A DNA stretch of 36,245 nucleotides from an uncultured Pseudomonadota bacterium (GTDB lineage Bacteria; Pseudomonadota; Gammaproteobacteria; Enterobacterales; Succinivibrionaceae): positions 1 through 36,245 of the forward strand of contig OMYE01000011.1 in the NCBI GenBank assembly GCA_900315145.1, read 5' to 3'. Shown here piece after piece: positions 9,956-18,386 of this stretch. Made by a program: the position numbers and the translations under genes. A model generated the notes under the pieces. The model was not told the origin of the DNA. It made no database searches and saw nothing but the letters and a program-made list of their open reading frames with translations. Within the stretch, counting starts at the first letter, position 1, and the number at the start of each line of letters is the position of its first letter.

Positions 9956-11797
9956 ATGTGCTTTTGGGGAACTATAGAACAGCGTGTGAAGCTTTTTATG
10001 AACTGGCTGTATCAGCGGTCAATAGTGTGTTTGGCCGCAATTCTAGGCGTGTTTCTGACTCTCTTTATAACAGTAGTTCACTGTATTGTGACCTTTTGGT
10101 TCAGTGGTGGTATTTCTATTTTTGATGTTATTCAGCCGCTTTGTTACGGGGCTCTGCTTACCCCGTTTGTGGTTTTCTTTTTTTCCCAGATTTTTTCAGA
10201 TGTGGAAAAAGCAAGAGTGCAGATAAAGGATATGAAGAAATCTCTTGCCAAAACCTATGTGGCTATGATTAATCAGCGAGATCGCAATTTAACGCTGACC
10301 AAGGATCATGAAGTTCTAAGAGGGCAGAAGCAGAAGGTTGAAAAAGAACTAGAGGAGCAGGCGACATTTTTTTCCGCTATTGTTGATTTGACTCCGGATA
10401 TTATTTTGTATCGTGATGCAGCTGGAAGAATAAAAGGCTGTAATGATAATCTGTTACGACTGCTCGGGACAAAAAGTGCTGCTCAGCTGGTTGATGTTCT
10501 GAAGGATGATCATGATCTTGATGATATTTTTGCAAAATTCGATGATATTCTGAAGCAGAACAACAGTGATGTTACCTATGAAGGCACCATAAACGGGGTA
10601 GTGTATCAGATGCGTAAACGTCCTGCCGTAAATGCTGAAGGTGAACTTATAGGTATTATGCTTTACGGCCATGATATTACCAAACTTAAGTATGAGCAGG
10701 ATTTGCTGGAAAAGACATCGAGAGATAAAAGTAATTTCATTTCAACCCTGAGTCATGAATTGAGAACACCATTAAATGGAATTGTAGGGCTGAGTGACAT
10801 ATTGATGCAGACCGGACATTTTTCCGGAAATGATATGCGTAATCTGAAGGCTATAAACGTCAGTGCCGTAACTCTCGGTAATATATTTAATGATGTAATT
10901 GACTTGAATAAGTTTGAGCGCCAGACCTTTACCGTTATATACAGTCCGGTGAACTGGCAGGATTTTATAGATGATTTTGAAACTCTGTCCCACCTGATGA
11001 CAGAGCAGAAAAATCTTGATTTCAGTTTCAGTGTAGAAGGAAAAGTGGAGAAATATCTGCTTCTGGATCCGACACGACTACGCCAGATTTTGTGGAATCT
11101 TACAGCCAATGCCATAAAGTTTACCAAAGAGGGCGGTATAACCATCACAGTTAAACAGCAGATGGTAGGGGATGAAGCTGATGTGTCCTTTACTATTACT
11201 GATACAGGCATAGGTATAGCCAAAGAAGAACAGGATAAGATATTCGGACTTTACTATCAGGTTGAAGGAACCAAGCAGGCTACAGGAACAGGTATAGGTC
11301 TGCATGTCACTAAGAATTACTGTGAGGCTATGAACGGTTCTATCGGTATTGACAGCGATCTGGGCAGGGGGAGTTCATTTACTGTTTCTTTCAAGTTTAA
11401 AAAGTGTGAATACAAAGAAGAGACTCAGCAGATTAAAAAAAGGTTGAATGTGCTTCTTGTGGAGGATGTTGAGCTGAATATTCTGGTTGCCAAAACTATG
11501 CTGGAGAAACTGGGGAACAGGGTTTTTGTAGCTAAGACAGGCCGTGAGGCAATAGATATTTTTGCTAAAGAAAAGCTGGATGTGGCTCTTCTTGATATGC
11601 AACTTCCTGACATGACCGGGTTTGACGTGGCGGATACCTATGTGGAAAAAATGCAGGGGAAGGTTCCTCTCATTGCCCTTACGGCAAATGTTATCAATGA
11701 CCCGAAGGAATATGAACGTCACCACATCAATGGTGTGATGAATAAACCATTATCACTAAGTAAATTAGTAGAAAATTTACAAAAATATCAAGGATGA
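9956..11797 (+). CDS. arcB: ArcB-type anaerobic sensor kinase lacking its HPt domain
   Basis: Inner-membrane sensor of the quinone pool. Two membrane segments (about 22-50 and 58-80) are followed by a coiled-coil linker (83-137), a PAS domain (about 138-250), a HisKA domain with H267 (STLSHELRTPLNGIVGLS), an ATPase with N box (LWNLTANAIKF), G1 (DTGIGI) and G2 (GTGIGL), and a receiver domain with D547 (ALLDMQLPDMTG). It ends at 613 residues, where E. coli ArcB continues into its HPt domain; that domain is the next gene. Of the two redox cysteines of E. coli ArcB, the first (in GCN) is C162, while the second appears absent. The start is uncertain: an in-frame ATG about 45 nt downstream is possible. 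Confidence 0.92.
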   Translation: MCFWGTIEQRVKLFMNWLYQRSIVCLAAILGVFLTLFITVVHCIVTFWFSGGISIFDVIQPLCYGALLTPFVVFFFSQIFSDVEKARVQIKDMKKSLAKTYVAMINQRDRNLTLTKDHEVLRGQKQKVEKELEEQATFFSAIVDLTPDIILYRDAAGRIKGCNDNLLRLLGTKSAAQLVDVLKDDHDLDDIFAKFDDILKQNNSDVTYEGTINGVVYQMRKRPAVNAEGELIGIMLYGHDITKLKYEQDLLEKTSRDKSNFISTLSHELRTPLNGIVGLSDILMQTGHFSGNDMRNLKAINVSAVTLGNIFNDVIDLNKFERQTFTVIYSPVNWQDFIDDFETLSHLMTEQKNLDFSFSVEGKVEKYLLLDPTRLRQILWNLTANAIKFTKEGGITITVKQQMVGDEADVSFTITDTGIGIAKEEQDKIFGLYYQVEGTKQATGTGIGLHVTKNYCEAMNGSIGIDSDLGRGSSFTVSFKFKKCEYKEETQQIKKRLNVLLVEDVELNILVAKTMLEKLGNRVFVAKTGREAIDIFAKEKLDVALLDMQLPDMTGFDVADTYVEKMQGKVPLIALTANVINDPKEYERHHINGVMNKPLSLSKLVENLQKYQG

Positions 11798-11801
11798 TTT
11801 A

Positions 11802-12164
11802 ATGATAACAGATATTGTAAATATTAAATATATTAATGAATTCGTTAGTATAGCCGGCAAAGCTCCGGTTTGTGAGGGCATTGATATGTTCATAAGCAGT
11901 GTCGGTGATTACCTCGGGGAATGTCTGGATTATTTTCAGAAAAGAGGATTCGAGGAAGCCGGGAAGGAATTGCACAAAGTAAAAGGTGCAGCTAGTTCCA
12001 TAGGTCTCACCAGAGTTGCCGCACTGGCTAAGGAAATAGAGCTTGATTTACTGAAGGAGCGTGACAATTATCCTTTGGACAGTAAAATTTCCGAGCTGAA
12101 GGAGGTTATCATGATGGATACCAAGGATCTGCGAAATTTTGTGATGACTTTGTCCGGTATGTAA
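11802..12164 (+). CDS. Separate histidine phosphotransfer (HPt) protein, ArcB C-terminal module
   Basis: A 120-residue all-helical HPt protein with phospho-accepting H58 in ELHKVKGAASSIGL, closely matching the ArcB HPt motif (GHKIKGAAGSVGL in E. coli). It would carry phosphate from the ArcB receiver to ArcA. It begins 4 nt after the arcB stop in a different frame. AGGA at 11791-11794 gives a normal 7-nt spacing to its ATG, so it looks independently translated and coupled rather than the remnant of a random frameshift. The linker that joins receiver and HPt in E. coli is missing. A terminator follows 73 nt later. Confidence 0.88.
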   Translation: MITDIVNIKYINEFVSIAGKAPVCEGIDMFISSVGDYLGECLDYFQKRGFEEAGKELHKVKGAASSIGLTRVAALAKEIELDLLKERDNYPLDSKISELKEVIMMDTKDLRNFVMTLSGM

Positions 12165-12236
12165 GATAGGACGGTTTATAGATTCGAATTCGGCTACAGT
12201 GTTATGTTAACAGCGCTTGAGCCTGCTTTATAAAGA

Positions 12237-12275
12237 AAAGCCTTGTGTCGAAACATAAGGCTTTCCTCTTTTTTT
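12237..12275. terminator. Shared terminator between arcB-HPt and arcA
   Basis: AAAGCCTT(GTG) pairs with (CAT)AAGGCTTT around a short TCGAAA loop. A T-rich tract follows on the plus strand (12268-12275) and A-rich bases precede it, so it can serve both convergent transcripts. Confidence 0.8.
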
Positions 12276-12299
12276 AAATTGGGTCTATTTGTCTTTTTA

Positions 12300-13022
12300 T
12301 CAGTATACTTTAACATCAGCTCCAAACCTGTAGCCTTCACCGAAGATGGTCTCGATAAGGCCTTGAGCTTCTTCGCTATCTAGATGCTTACGCAGTTTTC
12401 TAATGGTTACGTCAACGGTTCTGTCATGTTCCTTTAATTCTCTTCCCATCATAAAGAACATTAAATCAGATCTTGTTACTATAACTTTCGGATGTTCACA
12501 GAAGTATTGAAGCATTCTGAATTCAGCTCGCGGAAGTCTTGTTTCTTTTCCTTCCGGACTGATTAGATCGTGACTGTTGGTTTCAAGAATCCAGCCGTCA
12601 AATTCATATTTTTCTGTTGCAGTAGGGACAAACTGCTGAATAGGATCCTTTTTGACTCTAGTACGGTTGATAAGATTTCTGGCTCTGATTGTGAGCTCTC
12701 TTGGATTGAAAGGCTTGGTAATGTAGTCATCAGCGCCGATTTCCAGTCCTAGAATACGGTCAATGTCATTATCTCTGCCGGTAACAAACATCAGAGCAAT
12801 ATCACCTTTTTCTCTGATTTCACGAGCTAGAATCAATCCGTTCTTTCCTGGCAGGTTAATGTCAAGCAGGATGAGATCTATCTGATGATTCCTCAGTATT
12901 TCATGCATTTCATCGCCGTTGCCGGCAATTAAAGTTTCATACCCTTCGGCGTTGAAAATCGAAGTAGCCATTTTACAGGCAACCGGTTCGTCATCAACAA
13001 TCAAAACAGTAGCAGCAGACAT
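12300..13022 (-). CDS. arcA: Two-component response regulator ArcA (OmpR family)
   Basis: DNA-binding regulator of redox and fermentation genes, 240 residues. The receiver domain has D10/D11 in the acidic pocket, phospho-acceptor D54 (LLDINLPGKNG) and K at the TKPFNPRELTIRARNL junction. The winged-helix domain ends with RELKEHDRTVDVTIRKLRKHL and IFGEGYRF. The RELxxHDRTVDVTIR segment and the EIGADDYITKPFNPRELTIRARNL block are close to identical to E. coli ArcA. It is convergent with arcB-HPt. The start ATG is preceded by an AGGA ribosome site on the minus strand. A perfect palindrome lies in its leader. Confidence 0.97.
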   Translation of the reverse strand: MSAATVLIVDDEPVACKMATSIFNAEGYETLIAGNGDEMHEILRNHQIDLILLDINLPGKNGLILAREIREKGDIALMFVTGRDNDIDRILGLEIGADDYITKPFNPRELTIRARNLINRTRVKKDPIQQFVPTATEKYEFDGWILETNSHDLISPEGKETRLPRAEFRMLQYFCEHPKVIVTRSDLMFFMMGRELKEHDRTVDVTIRKLRKHLDSEEAQGLIETIFGEGYRFGADVKVY

Positions 13023-13068
13023 GATGTTGGTCCTAGATTAAAAAGTTTATTGTGGATAGATTGCCGGA

Positions 13069-13088
13069 ATACAGTCTGCTGACTGTAT
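13069..13088. promoter_or_regulatory. Perfect 20-bp palindrome upstream of arcA
   Basis: ATACAGTC-TGCT-GACTGTAT: 8-bp arms with a 4-nt centre, about 47 nt upstream of the arcA start. It could be a dimeric repressor or activator operator or a leader hairpin. It does not match the FNR consensus. Confidence 0.5.
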
Positions 13089-13513
13089 GTTTATGTATCG
13101 TAAAAATGCAATCTAGACACAGCTAAACAACAGAAGAATTTGGTAAACATAACAAAATATATTTGTACTATTTAAAATTTTAACAATTTACTAAATTTTA
13201 GTACAGAAATTTAGAATAGATGTTTCTATTTTTGTGGTATTACATGTAATTTTAGTTAACAAGTGGTTAATTACAGGATAAAAATATGTAAATTTAACAG
13301 TGAAACTGTCTATAAAATGACTGCAATAGAGTATGTGCATGCATTGAATAATAAAGAAAAATATGCTTTGCGGTTCTACGTAAAGATAATTGTTAATAGA
13401 ATGTCCATATTAAAGATTTTTTTTACAAGTGATAATTTTTTCTTTGAATGTTTGTTTCACTATATGGAAAAAACATATCAGGAATTTTTGTATCAGGATA
13501 AAATATTATTTGT
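13089..13513. other. AT-rich spacer upstream of arcA
   Basis: Very AT-rich and probably holding the arcA promoter. A plus-strand open frame at 13263-13751 overlaps the 3' end of pyrC and runs straight through the pyrC terminator; it shows no domain and I do not call it. Confidence 0.5.
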
Positions 13514-13565
13514 AAAAAACAGACCTGAAATGATTACTTATGCAGTTAACACATCAGATCTGTTT
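13514..13565 (-). terminator. Rho-independent terminator of pyrC
   Basis: On the minus strand AAACAGATCTGA pairs with TCAGGTCTGTTT (12 bp, one G-U) across a loop of about 25 nt, followed by a T6 run. It starts 15 nt after the pyrC stop. Confidence 0.8.
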
Positions 13566-13579
13566 TATTGTCTTAATTG

Positions 13580-14929
13580 TCAGCGGTTGAATCTGAGATC
13601 ACGTCCATATATGCCGTTAGGAACGAATACCCCGTTATTAACAATATGGTTTCCGTTAACAAAAGTATGCATCACTTTGTGGCTGAATGTGTGTCCCACA
13701 AAAGGAGACCATCCGCACTTTGACGCTATGTCGCAAGGTTTAACTGTGTAGCCTGCATCGGGTTTTACGATGACAATATCGGCAAAGCAGCCTTCCCTGA
13801 TAAACCCCCTGTCGGCAATATTGAATCTGACTGCCGGATTGTGGCTCATGGCGTACACGGCTGCCTCAATGGAAAGCTCCCCGCGGTGAACGAGTTCAAG
13901 AACAGCTAATAAAGAGAACTGGATAAGAGGGATACCTGATGGAGCCTTGAAGTACGGTTGGGATTTCTCTTCTACAGTATGTGGCGCATGGTCGGTGGCA
14001 ATAAGAGAAATTATTCCTGTTTCAACTGCTCTAATCAGAGCCTTACGGTCGTCTTCTGTTTTTACTGCAGGATTGCATTTCAGTCTGTTACCGAGTCTGG
14101 TGTACTGGCTATTATTGAAAAACATATGATGTGCGCAGACTTCTGCTGTAATTTTTCTATCCTCGAGTCTAGTACAGGCAAAAGGTTTGAAGAGTTCCAC
14201 TTCATCTGCGGTTGAAAGATGCAGTACGTGCAGGTTGGCACCGGTGCTGGAGGCTATTTCAATTGCCTTTTTTGTGGATTTGTAGCAGGCCTTGTGACTT
14301 CTGATTAATGGATGCATATCCGGTGTTAAATTTTCTTCACCATATCTGTCAATAAACTCCTTCATGTTTTTATTGATGATGTCATTGTCTTCACAGTGAG
14401 TGGCTATCAGAATGCGGCTGTTTTTGAAAATGTCATAAAGAGCCTCGTCGCGATCAACTAGCAGACTGCCAGTTGATGACCCCATAAATACCTTGACTCC
14501 GCATATCTCTTTAGGATTAAGAGTCTTGATTACTTCGGTGTTGCTTCCGGTTGCTCCAAGGTAGAAGGAATAGTTAGCATAGGAATTATGTGAGGCAATT
14601 GCTTTTTTGGCAGTAATATCTTCAAGAGTGATAGCCGGAGGATTATTATTCGGCATGTCCATGAATGATGTAGTACCGCCGAGTACTGCAGCTATCGATT
14701 CAGAGGCAATGGTGGCTTTGTGTGTGCCACCAGGTTCCCTGAAATGAACCTGGTCGTCGATAACACCAGGAAGCACCAGCATATTGTCACAATCAATAAT
14801 TTCATCAGCAGTATCTGCAGATATGACATTGTCTATTTTTTCAATGATGCCGTTTTTAATGAGAATGTCACGGCGGCTTGTACAGCCTTCGTTAATATAT
14901 TTGGCATTTTTAAGTAAAGTGACGGTCAT
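13580..14929 (-). CDS. pyrC: Dihydroorotase, class I
   Basis: Amidohydrolase of pyrimidine biosynthesis (carbamoyl-aspartate to dihydroorotate), 449 residues. The metal-site region reads PGVIDDQVHFREPG, with Gln in place of the first His of the common HxH; this variant is familiar from the Bacteroides-type class I dihydroorotases. Other blocks are MPNNNPP, KVFMGSSTG (in place of the carboxylated-lysine region), THCED, LHVLHLSTADE and the catalytic ATDHAPH. It is distinct from the shorter class II PyrC of E. coli. Monocistronic, with its own terminator. Allantoinase and hydantoinase share the fold, but DDQVHFREPG and ATDHAPH favour dihydroorotase. Confidence 0.9.
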   Translation of the reverse strand: MTVTLLKNAKYINEGCTSRRDILIKNGIIEKIDNVISADTADEIIDCDNMLVLPGVIDDQVHFREPGGTHKATIASESIAAVLGGTTSFMDMPNNNPPAITLEDITAKKAIASHNSYANYSFYLGATGSNTEVIKTLNPKEICGVKVFMGSSTGSLLVDRDEALYDIFKNSRILIATHCEDNDIINKNMKEFIDRYGEENLTPDMHPLIRSHKACYKSTKKAIEIASSTGANLHVLHLSTADEVELFKPFACTRLEDRKITAEVCAHHMFFNNSQYTRLGNRLKCNPAVKTEDDRKALIRAVETGIISLIATDHAPHTVEEKSQPYFKAPSGIPLIQFSLLAVLELVHRGELSIEAAVYAMSHNPAVRFNIADRGFIREGCFADIVIVKPDAGYTVKPCDIASKCGWSPFVGHTFSHKVMHTFVNGNHIVNNGVFVPNGIYGRDLRFNR

Positions 14930-15496
14930 GACAGTTGTTCCTTAGTTTCAGGATAAATGGTAAACGAAATTCATGTATGATTTTTTTTTCAAATTATAGA
15001 GATATTATCACTTAATTGCATCAGATGGTTATTTTATTGAGACAGTAGGAATATCCTGATGGACACGGCGGAAAACAGTTAACCTTGGGATTATCAGTAA
15101 GTTTCAATTTATTTTCTCTCTAAGTTTACGGAATAAAAATTCTGTAAACTTAAAATGATCTAGGTTGATCACCGGTCAAATTCAAATGGTGTATGATGCC
15201 AGTCGTACACTAGCTGAATGAAAAAAAACTTATGTTTTATGAAGATGTCGATAAAAACATTTTCTTTCACAATTTTTTTGTTCGTTTGCATATAAAATCA
15301 CCGTATAACCTTTAAATTATTTCTATTGTTTGATGTTAACCAATATATTGGGCTTTTTTGGGGAGAAATTTTTGGTATTTGCATCTGCTTTTGATAATAT
15401 TCTCATCTGTTTTTAAGATGGTTTTATTCCGAATTTTTATTTATTTTTTTCTTGAATAATAAATGAAACCGGATATTGAAAAAAGGCAGTAGTAAA
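14930..15496. other. Divergent intergenic region between pyrC and nudF
   Basis: No gene. It holds the promoters of the divergent pyrC and nudF genes and a strong inverted repeat at 15122-15151. I could not assign a -35/-10 pair with normal spacing. Confidence 0.5.
15122..15151. repeat. 13-bp inverted repeat with AAAA loop
   Basis: AAGTTTACGGAAT and ATTCTGTAAACTT are complementary except one G-U pair. No T run follows on either strand, so it is not a standard terminator. It may be an operator or a structured RNA element. Confidence 0.55.
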
Positions 15497-16111
15497 ATGC
15501 ATAAGTCACCATTGAAATATGAAATACATAATAAAAAAACCTTATATAAAGGTTTTTTCGGCATGGATATGTATACTCTGAGCTATGAGGGGTACGACGG
15601 AACGACCATCGGTCCTATGTCACGGGAGATTTTTGAACGCGGAGATGCCGCTGCTCTGGTACCGTTTGATCCTGTCAGGGATGAGGTTGTTTTTATTGAA
15701 CAGTTCAGACCGGGGGCTGTGAGAGAAGGGCAGAATCCGTGGCTTACAGAGGTGGTGGCAGGTATCGTGGATAAGAATGAGTTAGGCAATACTCTTAACA
15801 CTGTACTGAGAGAAACGACAGAAGAAACAGGCATGATTTGCGAAAAGGCACGTTTTGCCACCCGTTTCTTTACTTCTCCCGGCGGATGTACAGAGTTAAT
15901 AGATCTATATGTCGGCAAGGTGGATGCCTCTAAGGCGACAGGTGTGCACGGACTTCTTTCTGAAAATGAGAATATCAGAGTGTTCTCCGTAAAATTTGCT
16001 GAAGCTCTGCGTATGCTTGAAAGTGGCAGACTGTGCAACGCAATTGTAATTGTCGGGATACAGTATCTTGCTCTGCATCATGATGAAATAAGGGCGGAAT
16101 TTTTAAAATAA
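15497..16111 (+). CDS. nudF: ADP-ribose pyrophosphatase (Nudix hydrolase)
   Basis: Hydrolyses ADP-ribose to AMP and ribose 5-phosphate. 204 residues from ATG 15497, chosen because AAGG lies 10 nt upstream; a TTG at 15476 would add seven residues. The conserved EQFRPGA and the upstream PWLTEVVAG are typical of NudF. The Nudix box has an intact catalytic RETTEETG, but there are 9 instead of 7 residues between the first Glu and Arg-Glu (GIVDKNELGNTLNTVLRE), a small departure from GX5EX7REUXEEXGU. FFTSPGGCTELIDLYV is the usual ADP-ribose-specific follow-on. It heads the nudF-cpdA-yqiA-parE neighbourhood also found in E. coli, where yqiB stands between nudF and cpdA; yqiB is absent here. Confidence 0.92.
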   Translation: MHKSPLKYEIHNKKTLYKGFFGMDMYTLSYEGYDGTTIGPMSREIFERGDAAALVPFDPVRDEVVFIEQFRPGAVREGQNPWLTEVVAGIVDKNELGNTLNTVLRETTEETGMICEKARFATRFFTSPGGCTELIDLYVGKVDASKATGVHGLLSENENIRVFSVKFAEALRMLESGRLCNAIVIVGIQYLALHHDEIRAEFLK

Positions 16112-16490
16112 AGTCGGATGTATCGCATGAATATTATATGTTTTTAATATTGTGTTATTCATCAAAAATATATAAAACAAATTATTTTGTTCTGTAATAT
16201 TTGACTAAATACAGACATTTATAATAATAAAATATATATAATCAGTTAATGAAACTGACTAAAAAAGATTTTTTTAATTGGACAAATGGATTTTCAAACA
16301 AATGCTAGTGACCCCGGGATGAAGGTGTTTTTTGTAGAGCCCGGTGTACCGTTGCTCTGTTCCGGCTGATGGAAGGTTTAAGGACTGATACGTGTAGATT
16401 TCTGTCTTATAGCCTGAGTACGTTATTAGTGAACGGAGTTGTTTATCTCATTGATGTATTTGTTTGGTAGCAATAATAGTGGTTTAGATT
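16112..16490. other. Intergenic region nudF-cpdA
   Basis: 379 bases with no gene, in the position where E. coli has yqiB. AT-rich. A weak TCAGTT/AACTGA hairpin near 16242-16258 followed by an A6/T7 tract could end nudF. Confidence 0.45.
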
Positions 16491-17327
16491 GTGAGAGATT
16501 TAGATTTAGAGTTTGTAAAGCCAAAAAGGGCTGACGGGGCATTTAGGGTCCTTCAGCTCACGGATACTCATTTATTTGCAGATTCCAAAACTGGATTTTT
16601 AGGAATCAATACCGCTTTAAGTCTTAAGGAAGTTATTAATTCCGTATTAAGACAGAAAATAGATTTTGATTTGATTCTAGCTACCGGAGACATAGCCCAG
16701 GATTATTCCGAGCAATCGTACATCAATTTCGCCAATATGATGCATGATTCTTTTGACCAGCCGGTCTTTTGGGTTCCGGGAAATCACGATGACGGTCCTA
16801 AAATGACTATAGTATTTCCGTCTGTCGGAATAAGTGCTGCTAAGAATGTCATTGTCGGTGACTGGCAGTTTATTCTTCTTAATACACAGGTATACAATGC
16901 TCCGTTCGGCTGGATCACTCCAGAAGAACTTAACTATCTCAGACACTGTTTGGATAATCATCCGGAACTTTATTCCGTTGTGTGTCTGCATCATAATGCC
17001 TTTAAGGTGAACAGTGCCTGGCTTGATCAGCATGAATTGAGAAACAAGGAAGAACTGATTGAGCTTATCTCTCATTATCAGAAAGTAAAACTGGTGCTCT
17101 GCGGTCATGTTCATCAGGAGGCTGATTTCGTTATGAACGGTATTCGCTACATATCAAGTCCGTCTACAAGCATTCAGTTTGAGCCTTTGAGTTATAATTT
17201 CGGGCTTGACTGCCGTGGTCCAGGCTGGCGATATATAACATTTACCCCAGACGGAGGTATATCCACTGAGGTATACAGACTGCCGCCGGAAATGTTTAGA
17301 CCTGATTTTGCTGTCGGCGGTTATTAG
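16491..17327 (+). CDS. cpdA: 3',5'-cyclic-AMP phosphodiesterase CpdA
   Basis: Class III calcineurin-like phosphodiesterase that degrades cAMP; 278 residues. Metal ligands appear in order: D25 and H27 (LQLTDTHLFA), D67 (ATGDIAQDYS), N98-H99 (VPGNHD), H167/H168 (CLHHN) and H206/H208 (CGHVH). The N-terminal LTDTHLFA...FLGINT and the GWITPEEL segment fit CpdA better than other metallophosphatases. GTG start; no closer ATG fits the family N-terminus. Neighbouring nudF and yqiA support the assignment by synteny with E. coli. Confidence 0.95.
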   Translation: MRDLDLEFVKPKRADGAFRVLQLTDTHLFADSKTGFLGINTALSLKEVINSVLRQKIDFDLILATGDIAQDYSEQSYINFANMMHDSFDQPVFWVPGNHDDGPKMTIVFPSVGISAAKNVIVGDWQFILLNTQVYNAPFGWITPEELNYLRHCLDNHPELYSVVCLHHNAFKVNSAWLDQHELRNKEELIELISHYQKVKLVLCGHVHQEADFVMNGIRYISSPSTSIQFEPLSYNFGLDCRGPGWRYITFTPDGGISTEVYRLPPEMFRPDFAVGGY

Positions 17328-17506
17328 TCTGAGACTGTTTCAAAAAAATAGTGTCCTGTATACCTTTTTTCTTACTTGTATTCCCCAACAAAAATTAGAT
17401 AATGGTGGAATATACGTATATGTACGCCCAGTTTTTTGTGTTGCTTTAAATATATGTATGTTATATTAAACTAATCTGCTTATTCATTAGTCACCTGGAG
17501 TTTTTT

Positions 17507-18094
17507 ATGAATAGTACGATTGTTCTGTATGTTCATGGATTTAAATCTTCATCCAGAGCCAATAAGTCGGAACTTACCAAACAGTATATTCGCGACTATG
17601 AGGTTGATTTGGCTTTTGATGCCATGGATCTTCCCAATACCGTAAAAGCCGCCTTCGAAGAAATGAGTGACATGATAGAAAAATATAAGAACAGCGGTAT
17701 GAAGGTCACTTTAATCGGCAGTTCCATGGGCGGTTTTTTGTCAATGTACCTCTCTGCAAAATATGATATTAAAGCGGCCCTTATAAATCCATGCGTTTAC
17801 CCGTGGATGTTTTTTAACAGAGTAATGGGAAAACAGGTTAATCCATATACCGGAGATGAGTTTGAGGTGACGGAGAATCATGTTGCTGAAGCACGAAAGA
17901 TTGCCGACAGCTATGAGTTAAAAATGAGTAATCTTGCTTTGTATCTGCAGAGAGGGGACAAGGTACTGGATTTTTCCGATTCTCTGGCGCTTTTAGGTCG
18001 CAGTGCTCTGGTACATGTCGAAGACGGAGGTTCGCATACCTTTGATAATTATGATTCCTGTCTTCCTGAAATAATCCGTTTTTTAAGGTCATAG
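17507..18094 (+). CDS. yqiA: Alpha/beta-fold esterase YqiA
   Basis: 195-residue hydrolase with an N-terminal YVHGFKSS oxyanion segment, nucleophile elbow G-S-S73-M-G-G, probable acid D151 (QRGDKVLD) and H177 (GGSHTFDNY). Size and order match E. coli YqiA, an esterase with activity on short acyl esters whose cellular substrate is unknown. CTGGAG lies 7 nt before the ATG. It lies between cpdA and parE as in E. coli, but a terminator separates it from parE here. Confidence 0.93.
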   Translation: MNSTIVLYVHGFKSSSRANKSELTKQYIRDYEVDLAFDAMDLPNTVKAAFEEMSDMIEKYKNSGMKVTLIGSSMGGFLSMYLSAKYDIKAALINPCVYPWMFFNRVMGKQVNPYTGDEFEVTENHVAEARKIADSYELKMSNLALYLQRGDKVLDFSDSLALLGRSALVHVEDGGSHTFDNYDSCLPEIIRFLRS

Positions 18095-18185
18095 AAAACA
18101 ATTTTTGAGACTCTGCCTATCCTTAAACCGATGTATGTGTCGGGTTTCAGTGAAGATTAAAAAAAATATGCCGCGCAGGCTGAAT

Positions 18186-18232
18186 AAACCACGTTCCCTG
18201 ACATAATCTGTATATGGGGCGTGGTTTTTTTT
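18186..18232 (+). terminator. Rho-independent terminator after yqiA
   Basis: AAACCACG (then CCC) pairs with (GGG then) CGTGGTTT, followed by T8. It separates yqiA from parE. Confidence 0.8.
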
Positions 18233-18237
18233 ATCTG

Positions 18238-18246
18238 TGTTATAAT
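18238..18246 (+). promoter_or_regulatory. parE: Extended -10 promoter candidate for parE
   Basis: TGTTATAAT is a perfect TGn-extended -10 immediately after the terminator and 140 nt before parE. No good -35 is visible. Confidence 0.5.
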
Positions 18247-18386
18247 GCTTTTTATTTGTTGAAAACATTAGTTGTATCCGCCGGTGATGCCGGTAAGTTT
18301 TATCGAGCAGTTTGCCGGTTAAATATTTACTGAAATTACTCTGAATGCTTACAGCTTTTTTTATCTCATAAATACTTGGTGATGTT

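Noticed and set aside
11785..11805. arcB/HPt junction as programmed frameshifting
   Set aside because: No slippery heptamer with a downstream structure is evident, and the HPt gene has its own ribosome site and ATG.
13263..13751. Plus-strand 162-codon frame
   Set aside because: It overlaps the 3' end of pyrC on the other strand and crosses the pyrC terminator hairpin, and no family is recognisable.
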